The notes below the pieces were generated by a model. It did no database searches, had not been told where the DNA came from, and saw nothing but the letters and a program-made list of their open reading frames with translations. Position numbers and translations under genes: made by a program. A stretch of DNA of 36,075 nt from Thiohalomonas denitrificans (lineage in GTDB: Bacteria; Pseudomonadota; Gammaproteobacteria; Thiohalomonadales; Thiohalomonadaceae): NCBI RefSeq assembly GCF_016841685.1, contig NZ_JAENYR010000036.1, positions 1 through 36,075 on the forward strand. Direction: 5' to 3'. Below, in pieces: positions 1-7,945 of the stretch; within the stretch, counting starts at the first letter, position 1; every line of letters starts with the position of its first letter.

Positions 1-213
1 CGTTCGTCACCGATTCGGGGCCGCGTAGCGGCGGGTACGGCTCGCAATGACGGCTAAATCTTCGTCACTGAGCGCAGCAGGGGGTACGGCTCGCAATGAC
101 GGCCAAATGTTCATCATTGATTCGGGCCTGCCTGGCAGGGCGCACGGCTCACAACGACGGTCTACGTTCCTCACTGATTTGGGCTGCGCAGCAGGGGGAC
201 GGCTCGCAAGAAG
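1..213. repeat. Degenerate tandem copies of a dispersed repeat
   Basis: Four imperfect units of about 48-59 bp follow one another (about 1-59, 60-108, 109-165, 166-213). Each carries a version of GTTCGTCACTGATTCGGG followed by GTACGGCTCGCAATGACGG. The same family occurs in inverted orientation at 35743-35812 and 36003-36075. No coding signal is convincing here; the short frames across it change with each repeat unit. Confidence 0.75.
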
Positions 214-250
214 AGTTTGCTGAAAGGCTGGACCGGCCCCTCGGTTGTGC

Positions 251-1630
251 TTACTTTTTTACGGAAACGACAAGGTCCACCCGGCGGTTTGTCGCACGTC
301 CTTCCGCAGTTCCATTGGCGGCTATAGGAACAGTGTCACCGTGACCTACGTGCTCCAGAGGATAACCACTCCCAAGGGAGGAGATATAGTCGGCAACCGC
401 GATCGCCCGTTCTTCGGAGAGCTTGAGGTTTACATCCACCGGCCCGATCGAATCGGTATGTCCCTCAACGATGACGGTCTCGGCATCCAGTTTCCCGATG
501 ATGGTATCAACCTTCGACAGCAAGGGTTTCGACGCCTCGGGGATGATGGCAGTTCCGGTCTTGAAGTTAATGCGTTTGAGCCTGAACACCAGTGTGTTCC
601 CCTGCTGGTACACGAGTGCATCACTTTGTGGCACCACTTCGCGTGCCTCGTCCATCGCCTGCTGAAATCTCACCTGCACGGAGGCCCTGGCAAGCTGTTC
701 CTCCTGTGATTCCAGAACATCCTGGGTGTTTCTCAGTTCAGTCTCTGTCAGCTTTAATGCTCCTTCTTTTTCCTGAAGGGTTTCCTGGGTTGACTGAAGA
801 TTGGCATTCAGTCTCCCCACGTTAGTGGTCAACTCGCCCAGCTTCCTTTTCTGCGTAACGATCTGTATTGCGATCTTTTCCGGTGTGCCCTTGGCATCCA
901 TAATCACGTCCATCACGTCCTGGAGCATCATGGTGCTTTCCAGAGCTGTCTGGACACTCTGCTTGTACTGCTCTGCGTTGCGCGGGCTTCGTGCAATGGT
1001 GTTTTCCGCATCTTTGTAATCTAGGGATGCAGTTTGCAGACTCTTGGGGGCTAAACGCCCGGCTCTGTTTTTGGTCGCATTCTCAATGGCCGCCGCGGCG
1101 TCCCCGAGTTCCTTGAATTGGATCGCCTTAATCTCCAGGACGAGATACTTTTTCTGGAAGTCGGAAAACTCTTCGGGTGTGAGTGCCCGTGAAAACTGAT
1201 CGGTTTGATCCTTCAGTTCACCATCAACCGTTTCCAGCTCCTTTGGAAGCGGTGCGCTATCACGCAGTCCGGCCTTCAGGGCAGCTTTGCGTGCCTCAAG
1301 TATTCGGCCAGCTATGCGCTTTCTGGGCTGTGCGGTTTCCACGGCATCCTGAAAAAAGGCTTTTGCGATGGCGGCATTTTCCAGAATACTGTTGATGCTT
1401 CGCCCCTTTTCCAAGCTGAACTGAGCCCTCGTGAGGTATTTTTTTCCATCTTCAAATTGGCTGTCGGCCAAAACATCGATCTGATCGCTGAGGGCATCCT
1501 GTCTTATTTGATTGACCTCCGCGACAGCCATTTGCGGATCATTGTCGTGTGTCAACTCGGCCTTTCTTGCATTGCTACACCCAAACAGCGATATCGCGAC
1601 AAGGGCGTAACCGATGACTTGTTTATTCAT
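251..1630 (-). CDS. OmpA-family peptidoglycan-binding lipoprotein with coiled coil
   Basis: A 459-residue outer-membrane lipoprotein. The ATG at 1630 is chosen over an upstream in-frame start because GAGGAG lies about 10 bases before it and a lipoprotein signal (MNKQVIGYALVAISLFGC) follows directly, with Cys at about residue 18. The middle is helical, and residues about 265-335 are a Q/E/T-rich coiled coil. The C-terminal ~110 residues are an OmpA-like domain: INFKTGTAIIPEAS, then VEGHTDSIG, and finally ATNRRVDLVV, which carry the conserved Asp and Arg that bind diaminopimelate in peptidoglycan. The likely role is tethering the outer membrane to the wall. It is a single gene read toward the left-end repeats. 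The precise function of the N-terminal half is not recognised. Confidence 0.88.
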   Translation of the reverse strand: MNKQVIGYALVAISLFGCSNARKAELTHDNDPQMAVAEVNQIRQDALSDQIDVLADSQFEDGKKYLTRAQFSLEKGRSINSILENAAIAKAFFQDAVETAQPRKRIAGRILEARKAALKAGLRDSAPLPKELETVDGELKDQTDQFSRALTPEEFSDFQKKYLVLEIKAIQFKELGDAAAAIENATKNRAGRLAPKSLQTASLDYKDAENTIARSPRNAEQYKQSVQTALESTMMLQDVMDVIMDAKGTPEKIAIQIVTQKRKLGELTTNVGRLNANLQSTQETLQEKEGALKLTETELRNTQDVLESQEEQLARASVQVRFQQAMDEAREVVPQSDALVYQQGNTLVFRLKRINFKTGTAIIPEASKPLLSKVDTIIGKLDAETVIVEGHTDSIGPVDVNLKLSEERAIAVADYISSLGSGYPLEHVGHGDTVPIAANGTAEGRATNRRVDLVVSVKK

Positions 1631-2024
1631 GTTTTTTATTCTCCTCTTAACCCGTAACTGCAACAAACCTTGCGAACGGTGGCAGCGCCAATGGTCGGGA
1701 GGGGCGGAATATCAGTTCGCAAGATCCTTCTTTTCAGCGTGGCCTGCCGAATCGCAGAGTTCTCTGGCGACAATAACCTGGAGATTGGCCCTGCCTTGCG
1801 TCCTCCGGATAACGCACCCACTATCATCTCGTTTCGTCCCTGCCTTGTACTATGACTAACTCACAAAATGAGACCGTGGTTTAATTTGGCGGCACCCTAT
1901 CATGCGGGTGGGAGGCGCCGCCTGTGCTGGCATAGAATGCGGTTGATAGAACCGGAAGAAAGGAAGGGGGTGCACCGTTCTTTTCCGCTATCATTTTCGG
2001 ACACTCCTTCTGGAAGGTGAGCCG
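1631..2024. other. Intergenic region between divergent genes
   Basis: About 390 bp separate the OmpA lipoprotein (leftward) from the methyltransferase (rightward), so both promoters should lie here. A 9-bp inverted pair CTTGCGAAC / GTTCGCAAG lies near 1675 and 1730. No gene with a ribosome binding site and family signature was found; short frames on both strands look random. Confidence 0.5.
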
Positions 2025-2741
2025 ATGAAAGGTTTTCTGCGACTTCTCCTTGTTCCGCTCTTTATAGGTGGGGCCTTTGCCGGGCCATCGGGGGTAGTAG
2101 CTGAACAGGAGGCCCAACCGCAGGTCGATCCCTCCATTAATGCGCGGTATCAGGAGCCCGACTTTGATTCCTGGGTAAGGATTTTCGAGAGCCCCGGGCG
2201 AGAGGTATATGACAAGCGAGAGGCGATTGTGCAGGCGACCGGTGTAAAGGCTGGACAGACGGTTGCCGACATCGGTGCCGGGACGGGGCTGTTTACGCTG
2301 ATCTTCGCCGAAGAGGTGGGTCCGAACGGACGGGTCTATGCCGTTGACATTTCGCGCTCCTTTATCCGCAATATCGAGCGCCGCGCATTGGAGAGGGGAT
2401 TCGGCAACGTCGAGGGCATCGTCAATGACCAGAGGTCAGTGAAGTTGGCCGGTCAGACGGTGGACGTGGCATTCATCTCGGATACCTATCACCACTTCGA
2501 GTATCCGCGGGAAATCGTCTCATCCGTGCATCGGGCGCTCCGTCCGGACGGTACCCTTGTGGTTATCGATTTCCGAAAACAGGGGGTCGACGGATGGGTG
2601 CAGGGACACGTGCGTGCAACCAAATCAACCGTGGCCGAAGAGATTGAGTCGCTGGGCTTCGAGTTGGTCGAGGACCGGGATTTGATGGAAAAAAACTATT
2701 TCCTGCGCTTCCGCAAAGTGGCCGGCCCCGATTATCCATAG
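2025..2741 (+). CDS. Exported class I SAM-dependent methyltransferase
   Basis: A 238-residue Rossmann-fold methyltransferase. The start is supported by GGAAGGTG just upstream. Residues 1-27 form a signal peptide (MKGFLRLLLVPLFIGGAFAG, possible cleavage around AFA or VVA). The SAM-binding motif I is VADIGAGTGLF at about 80-90. It is followed by the acidic loop VYAVDIS and by the post-I/IV region with SDTYHHF, and the C-terminal strands (TLVVIDFRK) close the fold. The EREVYDKREAIV segment before motif I is typical of a widespread group of such proteins with signal peptides. The substrate is unknown. The oddity is export, since the periplasm is not known to hold SAM; either the hydrophobic N-terminus is a membrane anchor or the protein has another role. 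It appears monocistronic. Confidence 0.85.
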   Translation: MKGFLRLLLVPLFIGGAFAGPSGVVAEQEAQPQVDPSINARYQEPDFDSWVRIFESPGREVYDKREAIVQATGVKAGQTVADIGAGTGLFTLIFAEEVGPNGRVYAVDISRSFIRNIERRALERGFGNVEGIVNDQRSVKLAGQTVDVAFISDTYHHFEYPREIVSSVHRALRPDGTLVVIDFRKQGVDGWVQGHVRATKSTVAEEIESLGFELVEDRDLMEKNYFLRFRKVAGPDYP

Positions 2742-3104
2742 TTCCGGGGGGCATGGTGGCATGGATCGCCTCACCGCTTCCGGTGACTTCTCCGACTTGA
2801 CTGGCAACAAGATCACATCGAGAGGTGCATGCCCATCCCTCATTTCCTTGTTAGTGAATTACAGGATGATTCGTGGGGATGCTCAGGATCTGGTCCTTAT
2901 TCGCCGTTGCAAAGGAAGCGATAATTGCTGCTGGGGGTGCCGTCAGGGATCGATTATAGCGGTATAAGTTGCCAGCGCCGTCCGTACAGGGGCTCGATGT
3001 CCGTTTACGTGCGCTTGGTATGGGACAATCCGCCCAACTGACTGCTAAGATTGCTGGTTATGCATTTTTGGGGTTCAGTGGATCTTTTGGCGAATAATAG
3101 AGCG
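2742..3104. other. Intergenic region, no gene recognised
   Basis: About 360 bp between the methyltransferase and the retropepsin operon. A 68-codon frame at 2761 lacks a ribosome binding site and any recognisable motif, so it was not called. The promoter of the downstream three-gene operon presumably lies in the second half. Confidence 0.4.
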
Positions 3105-3869
3105 ATGAAGACGTTTTTTTCCCTGTTGTGTGGTGTTGTGGTGGTCACCGCCGGTTGTGCGATGGACAAGGAAGCAGTAAAGCGTATCGAACAGGAGCAG
3201 CTCCGGCAGTCCTGGTTGCTCGCCGAACAGAGCTCAATGCTGATGGGGCATTCGGCGTTGCTTGCGAAGCAGATTGAGAAGCAGCAGCAGATGATTGACT
3301 TGCTGGCTGACATCGAACACTCCTGGGACGAGCACCGTAAACGGAGTCGTACACCTGCTGCTGCAGAGGTCGCACCTGACACTGCGACACCGGAACCCAC
3401 GCTGGTACTGAGCGAGGAGGGCAAGGCGGTTTTCGGGCGCAACGAGTGGGCCTGGTTGGAACTGCTGGGTCGAAATCTCAAGGTGCGTGTCGACACGGGG
3501 GCCCTTTCGTCCTCATTGAATGCCGTGGACCTGCAGCCCTTCGAGCGCGACGGTCGGGACTGGATACGCTTTCGCCTACCGGATGAAGAACATCCGGAGG
3601 GTGGCGAAGTGTACGAAACTCCCCTGGTGCGTCATGTAAAAATCCGTCAGGCGTCGGCCGACGAACTTGAGCGACGACCAGTGGTTCGTCTCAAGGTGCG
3701 CGTGGGCGGATTATCCGACGATGCGGAATTCACCCTCACAAATCGTGAAAACATGCTGTATCCCATGCTATTGGGCCGTAATTTCCTGCGTGATGTCGTG
3801 GTCGTCGATGTGGCGCGAAAATTTGTGCAGAAAAAATACTCTCCCGAACCAATGGAAGTGCGTGAATGA
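3105..3869 (+). CDS. Retropepsin-like (Zn_protease family) lipoprotein
   Basis: A 254-residue protein. The ATG at 3105 is preferred to an in-frame ATG 54 bases upstream because it begins a lipoprotein signal ending VVVVTAGC (Cys 18). Residues 20-75 are a charged, Gln-rich helix. From about 105 to 245 comes the retropepsin-like fold named in databases as putative ATP-dependent zinc protease (PF05618), with the catalytic-type triplet DTGA at 130-133 in VRVDTGALSSSL and the second-half strand MLLGRNFLRD. Family knowledge: this domain is regularly encoded with an inactive transglutaminase/7TM protein and an ATP-grasp ligase, as here. The stop overlaps the next start by 4 bases (ATGA), indicating translational coupling. 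The coiled, lipid-anchored N-terminus suggests a periplasm-facing sensor or protease; the substrate is unknown. Confidence 0.87.
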   Translation: MKTFFSLLCGVVVVTAGCAMDKEAVKRIEQEQLRQSWLLAEQSSMLMGHSALLAKQIEKQQQMIDLLADIEHSWDEHRKRSRTPAAAEVAPDTATPEPTLVLSEEGKAVFGRNEWAWLELLGRNLKVRVDTGALSSSLNAVDLQPFERDGRDWIRFRLPDEEHPEGGEVYETPLVRHVKIRQASADELERRPVVRLKVRVGGLSDDAEFTLTNRENMLYPMLLGRNFLRDVVVVDVARKFVQKKYSPEPMEVRE

Positions 3870-5392
3870 AAACGGGCCGTGGACCGTTTTACCTGCTTGT
3901 CACTCTGCTGCTGATCACGGGTAGTTTGTTGACGGCGTATCGGTATGCAATGTTCGATGTCCCATGGATGCCGGGTGAGAAAAGGCAGATATGGTCTGTC
4001 GAGGCGCAGGTGGACTTTATTGCGCTCGGTGAGCCGGTGAAGGTATCGCTTGCCATTCCGGATTCACAGCCCGGGTTCGAGCGCGTCGGCGAACGTACAG
4101 CGAGTCCGGGATACGGGCTTGCCTTTGTTGAGAATAATGAGAACAACCATGGTCGACGGGCCGAGTGGTCGATTCGCGAGGCGCAGGGGCGGCAAACGCT
4201 CTACTACCAGGTGGAGATGCTGGTAGATCCCGATGCCGCCGGAGCCGAAACGGCAGTGGAGCCGCCCATATCGCGGGTTCGTCTCGATGGCCCCCATGCC
4301 ACGGTCGTGAACCTGATCCTGGAACGCGCGCGTGAGCGCTCCGCCGATCCGTACACGCTGACCCGTGAACTGATCCATGAATTCAATCGCCAGAGTCAGA
4401 GCGCGAGCCTGCTGACGCAGATGAAACCGCGAGGTGCATGGCTGGTCGATATGCTGCACATGGCAGGTATTCCTGCCCGGGAAGTGCAGGCGTTGAATCT
4501 CGAAGATGGCCGTCGGCGCCAGCAAGTCGTCAACCTGCTGCAGGTTTTCGAAGGCGAAAACTACCAGCTTTTCGACATGCATTCCGGAAAGCCGGGGAAG
4601 CAGACCAATCAGCTGCTTTGGGAGTACTATTCGGCGCCGCTGCTGGATATCGTAGGCGGCCGCAATTCCCGACTCAGCTTTTCCATGATCGAACAGGAAG
4701 TGCCGGTCAATCGCATGCTTGAGGAAGGTACATTTCCCGCTGCACAGAACCTGCTCGACTTTTCCATCCACAGTCTGCCGTTATCCGAACAGGCTCTGTT
4801 CAAGGGTATCCTGCTGATTCCGGTGGGCGTGCTGATCGTCTCGCTTCTGCGCATCATTGTTGGTGTGCGCACGTCCGGCACGTTCATGCCGGTGCTGATC
4901 GCCATGGCATTCATACAGACGAGCCTGCTGACCGGGCTGGTGGGCTTCATTCTCATCGTCGCTGCCGGGCTTATGATCCGCTCTTATCTGTCGCGGCTCA
5001 ACCTGCTGCTGGTGGCACGAATCTCGGCCGTGATCATTTCCGTGATTATCATGATCGCAGCCTTCTCCGTACTTTCCTACCAACTGGGACTCACCGAGGG
5101 GTTGAAGATTACCTTCTTCCCGATGATTATCCTCGCGTGGACTATCGAGCGGATGTCGATTCTGTGGGAGGAGGAGGGTCCCAAGGAAGTGCTTACGCAG
5201 GGCGGTGGCTCGCTAATGGTTGCGTTGTTCGCCTACCTGGTGATGAGCAATGACGTGGTGCGGCATCTGACGTTCAACTTCCTCGGTTTGCAGTTTCTGT
5301 TCATGGCGCTGGTGCTGCTGATCGGCAACTACACCGGATACCGCTTGCTGGAGTTGCGACGCTTCCAGCCGATGCTTGGCGAGCGCGCGTGA
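3866..5392 (+). CDS. Inactive transglutaminase fused to seven TM helices
   Basis: A 508-residue membrane protein, second gene of the operon. One N-terminal TM helix (about 8-26) is followed by a periplasmic transglutaminase-like domain (about 40-290) and a C-terminal bundle of about seven hydrophobic helices (about 310-495). In the segment GAWLVDMLHMAGIPAREVQ the fold's usual G-x-C-x-D...GIPAR pattern is recognisable, but no Cys is present, so the domain should be catalytically dead and probably binds a peptide. This matches the known family described as inactive transglutaminase fused to 7 TM helices. The start overlaps the retropepsin gene by 4 bases, and its stop shares a base with the next ATG. 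It is likely the membrane hub of a system that makes or senses a periplasmic peptide-like compound. Confidence 0.88.
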   Translation: MKTGRGPFYLLVTLLLITGSLLTAYRYAMFDVPWMPGEKRQIWSVEAQVDFIALGEPVKVSLAIPDSQPGFERVGERTASPGYGLAFVENNENNHGRRAEWSIREAQGRQTLYYQVEMLVDPDAAGAETAVEPPISRVRLDGPHATVVNLILERARERSADPYTLTRELIHEFNRQSQSASLLTQMKPRGAWLVDMLHMAGIPAREVQALNLEDGRRRQQVVNLLQVFEGENYQLFDMHSGKPGKQTNQLLWEYYSAPLLDIVGGRNSRLSFSMIEQEVPVNRMLEEGTFPAAQNLLDFSIHSLPLSEQALFKGILLIPVGVLIVSLLRIIVGVRTSGTFMPVLIAMAFIQTSLLTGLVGFILIVAAGLMIRSYLSRLNLLLVARISAVIISVIIMIAAFSVLSYQLGLTEGLKITFFPMIILAWTIERMSILWEEEGPKEVLTQGGGSLMVALFAYLVMSNDVVRHLTFNFLGLQFLFMALVLLIGNYTGYRLLELRRFQPMLGERA

Positions 5393-6411
5393 TGGCCTGG
5401 CATCGGCTGATGAGGTTGCTGCCATTCCGGCGTCTCTCCGAGCAAGGCGTTCTGGGCATGAACCGGCGCAACATCTCCTACATCAGTAGCTACAATCCGC
5501 GCGAACTCTATCCGCTGGTGGATGACAAGTTGAAGACCAAGCGGTTGGCGTTGCACCACGGCGTCACCACGCCGGAATTGCTCGGCGTCATTGAATACCA
5601 GCATGATGTAACGCGTGTGGGAACGCTGGTCGAGGGTCTGGACAACTTTTGCATAAAGCCCGCCAAAGGTTCGGGTGGCAAGGGGATCCTGGTGGTCTCG
5701 CGCGTCGAGGACGGGGTCTTCTATCGTTCCAATGGCCAGGAACTGAGCCTGCGCGATCTGAAGCGGCACGTTTCCAACATCCTGGCCGGCTTGTTCTCGC
5801 TGAGTGGTTCGCCCGACGTTGCGGTGTTCGAGGCCTTGATCGAAGCGGACGACTCGCTACGGGATTACTCCTTTGAGGGCGTGCCGGACGTGCGGATCAT
5901 CGTCTTCCGCGGCTTTCCCGTTATGGCGATGATGCGGCTTTCCTGCGCCGTGTCACATGGCAAGGCAAATCTGCACCAGGGCGCGGTCGGCGTCGGTATC
6001 GACATTGCAAGCGGTGCCGCAGTACGCGCGGTGCAGCGAAATAAACTCGTTCTTTCACACCCGGATACCGGCAAGGATCTCCAATCCCTGAGGATCCCGC
6101 AATGGCCGACACTACTTGATCTCAGCTGTGCCTGCGCAGATATGACGGGTTTGGGCTACCTGGGTGTCGACCTCGTATTGGATCGGCGTCGCGGCCCAAT
6201 GCTGCTGGAACTGAATGCGCGACCGGGGCTGACCATCCAACTCGCAAACGGTGCCGGGCTGCTGCCGCGGCTTCGTCGGATCGAGGCGTTCACACAGGTG
6301 CCGCAAATGACGATTGCACAGCGGGTTGCGTACGTACGCAAACACTTTGCATCGGTCGATGCACAGCGAAATTCACCGCCACAGTTCGTTCCGGAGAAAT
6401 GCTCAGGATAG
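5392..6411 (+). CDS. Alpha-L-glutamate ligase-like ATP-grasp protein
   Basis: A 339-residue cytoplasmic enzyme of the ATP-grasp fold (sugar-transfer-associated/RimK-like group), third gene of the operon. The nucleotide-binding region is seen as FCIKPAKGSGGKGILVV. The metal and ATP ligands are in YLGVDLVLDRRRGPMLLEL followed by NARPGLTIQLANGAGL. The N-terminal LGMNRRNISYI is typical of the family. ATG 5392 overlaps the upstream TGA (TGATG); GTG at 5389 is an in-frame alternative one codon earlier. By family knowledge it should join an amino acid or amine to a carboxylate using ATP. The product here is unknown, but coupling to the transglutaminase/7TM and retropepsin genes suggests one pathway for a modified peptide or osmolyte acting in the envelope. 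Confidence 0.87.
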   Translation: MAWHRLMRLLPFRRLSEQGVLGMNRRNISYISSYNPRELYPLVDDKLKTKRLALHHGVTTPELLGVIEYQHDVTRVGTLVEGLDNFCIKPAKGSGGKGILVVSRVEDGVFYRSNGQELSLRDLKRHVSNILAGLFSLSGSPDVAVFEALIEADDSLRDYSFEGVPDVRIIVFRGFPVMAMMRLSCAVSHGKANLHQGAVGVGIDIASGAAVRAVQRNKLVLSHPDTGKDLQSLRIPQWPTLLDLSCACADMTGLGYLGVDLVLDRRRGPMLLELNARPGLTIQLANGAGLLPRLRRIEAFTQVPQMTIAQRVAYVRKHFASVDAQRNSPPQFVPEKCSG

Positions 6412-6538
6412 CGATCGTTTTAACGTCTGCCGCTGATCAGAGTGATGACTTCCACCAGACAACCTGCAAGAATCGCCGCCGTAGGCGCGTCTTGCTTGGG
6501 GTAATGGCAGGGTAAACGCATACTCACAAACCTGGTGC

Positions 6539-6871
6539 ATGGTGGGGGCGCTGGCGTTTGCCCTGCTAATCGGTGTGCAGTATGCGGTCACCTGGTCCGG
6601 TGTTCGTGCCCGCTGGTTCCGTGGTCTGGTCACGGGTGAGCCCGCGCTATTACTCTATCGGGGAGCCTTTCTGAAGGCCGCGCTGGCCTCTGCCAGGGTT
6701 ACCGGGCACGAGGTGCGAGCAGCGGTACGATCCGTCGGGATGGCGACGCTGAACGAGGTTGAGGCGGTTGTGCTGAAAACCGACGGCTCTTTTAGCGTGG
6801 TCCGCGGAAACGGGGGCTCCGGGGAATCGAGCCTCACCGGGATCGAGCGGCCGGGTTCAGGCTCCGATTGA
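6539..6871 (+). pseudogene. N-truncated DUF421 (YetF-type) membrane protein remnant
   Basis: A 110-codon frame that matches only the back part of DUF421 proteins. It begins within the last TM helix (ALAFALLIGVQYAVTWSGVR) and then has the soluble domain pattern: GEPALLLYRGAFLKAALASA, RVTGHEVRAAVRSVGM, ATLNEVEAVVLKTDGSFSVV. Normal members are about 150-230 residues with two or three TM helices ahead of this part. The frame upstream to the stop at 6482 shows no such helices, and no ribosome binding site precedes the ATG. This is therefore probably a decayed fragment, though expression of a short form cannot be excluded. Confidence 0.6.
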
Positions 6872-6889
6872 AAACCGATTGTAGTCTTT

Positions 6890-7432
6890 TTAAGGTTTGG
6901 TCCCGAAACTGCCGCAGTCGGATGACAGCCATTCGCCGGATTGCTGCATGGTCAACCGCTCGGCCCTGCCTTCGGCCGTTGTGTTGATGATCGCTTTTCC
7001 GGTATAGGCGGTAGGGCTTGTGAAGGTGATTTCGCCTTCGCCGCTGGAGGGCGGGTTGTCGGCGCACTGGAACCGGGTTCTTATGGTATTGCCGGTACGC
7101 TCAATAATTTCCTGAGTGCAATAGCCGTCCTTTTGTGGCACGTCGCCGCGTGCAGCTTCCTCTTCGCTGACGCAGACCTTCACGCTCTGGCCGGAGGGTC
7201 CGAACTGCACGCCCTGTGCCGCCATCATCTGTTCCATTATCCTGCGCTGTTGGGGCGGCATGTTCCTCAGCTGCTGCTGCATTTCGCGGATGGCGCTTTC
7301 CACCTCGCCGTTTTGCGACTCCACGGCGAAGCTATGCTTCCATAGTCCGGGACGCATCTCCGGCTGTGCCAGTGCCTGGGAGCCGATGATGCTACCGGCC
7401 AGTATCGCGCTCAGGGTAGATCCCGATTTCAT
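6890..7432 (-). CDS. DUF3617-family exported protein
   Basis: A 180-residue periplasmic protein of unknown function. AAAGGAGG lies just before the ATG at 7432. The signal peptide is MKSGSTLSAILAGSIIGSQA with cleavage near ALA-QP. The mature protein has the family pattern MRPGLWKHS near its start, a Gln/Met-rich helix (about 45-75), and the four-Cys core with VKVCVSEEEAA, YCTQEI, FQCADN and SSDCGSFG. These Cys residues probably form disulfides. Proteins of this family are widespread in Proteobacteria and have no assigned role. It converges with the DUF421 remnant, 18 bases apart. Confidence 0.85.
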   Translation of the reverse strand: MKSGSTLSAILAGSIIGSQALAQPEMRPGLWKHSFAVESQNGEVESAIREMQQQLRNMPPQQRRIMEQMMAAQGVQFGPSGQSVKVCVSEEEAARGDVPQKDGYCTQEIIERTGNTIRTRFQCADNPPSSGEGEITFTSPTAYTGKAIINTTAEGRAERLTMQQSGEWLSSDCGSFGTKP

Positions 7433-7680
7433 TTTTCAACCTCCTTTTTCAGCGCGCCTGACTGCGGCATAACCCATCGAATAGAGGGCCATGCCTCTCC
7501 TGCATGGATTATAGCTGGCGCCCAGCGAACGCCGAATGAGCTTCCCGGTATCTCGCTGAAGTTGCTTCCCACCACGGCTCCATCCTCCCAACGTCCTGAC
7601 CGTCATCCAGATAGCTGCGCGAAATCGGCGGTTGAAGAGCATTGCCGAAGCGCAGCGCATTTCAAGACAGGATTTAAGGG

Positions 7681-7694
7681 TTGATCTAAATCAA
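7681..7694 (+). promoter_or_regulatory. FNR/ANR/DNR-type box (perfect TTGAT-N4-ATCAA)
   Basis: TTGATCTAAATCAA matches the FNR-family consensus in all ten conserved bases. It is the only perfect copy noticed in the window. It lies 250 bp before the DUF11 operon. With its centre at 7687.5, a start point at -41.5 would fall near 7729, and TATTGT (7717-7722) is placed correctly as a -10. Alternatively it is the -81.5 site of the downstream promoter described with the CRP-type box. No -10 fits on the minus strand for the DUF3617 gene at the -41.5 spacing. Confidence 0.75.
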
Positions 7695-7719
7695 GGTGAT
7701 CGGGTATAACGTCGAATAT

Positions 7720-7735
7720 TGTGAACTCTGTCACA
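7720..7735 (+). promoter_or_regulatory. CRP/Vfr-type box (perfect TGTGA-N6-TCACA)
   Basis: TGTGAACTCTGTCACA matches the CRP half-sites in all ten conserved bases. Its centre (7727.5) is exactly 40 bp downstream of the FNR-type centre, close to four helical turns. A class II promoter would start near 7767-7769, and TAAGAT at 7755-7760 is a plausible -10. If instead the FNR box drives transcription from about 7729, this site would cover that start and act as a repressor site. Confidence 0.7.
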
Positions 7736-7768
7736 GTTTTTGTCCGTTCTACGGTAAGATCCGCGCCT

Positions 7769-7945
7769 TGAAAAACACGTTCACAGGGAGTGTGGGCGAA
7801 TTGCCTTGCCCGTTGGCATACCCCTGGTGGAAGTCTTGGCGAATTTTCCAGCTCGTTTTCAGGGGTGCAACAGCATCGGGAATCCCCGGCTGTCTACGGG
7901 ACAGTCGGCCACGGTCCAGTGCGGCCGCACGATTACTGACGATGA
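7769..7945 (+). promoter_or_regulatory. Structured 5' leader of the DUF11 operon
   Basis: The roughly 180-base leader can form several helices. ACCCCTG (7820-7826) pairs with CAGGGGT (7860-7866) around an inner TGGAA/TTCCA pair. CCGGCTGTC (7886-7894) pairs with GACAGTCGG (7900-7908) over a five-base loop, with one G-U pair. GTGCGGCCGCAC (7919-7930) is a perfect palindrome lying 15 bases before the GTG start. It matches no riboswitch class I could recognise. Confidence 0.4.

Noticed and set aside
1-213. CRISPR array at the left end
   Set aside because: The units are degenerate and contiguous, with no constant repeat separated by unique spacers and no cas genes in the window.
2761-2967. 68-codon frame between the methyltransferase and the retropepsin lipoprotein
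   Set aside because: No ribosome binding site, signal peptide or family pattern.
7769-7945. Cobalamin riboswitch in the DUF11 leader, suggested by GGGAATCC near 7878
   Set aside because: The conserved B12-box part with CCCCGCAACTGT is missing and the downstream genes have no link to cobalamin.
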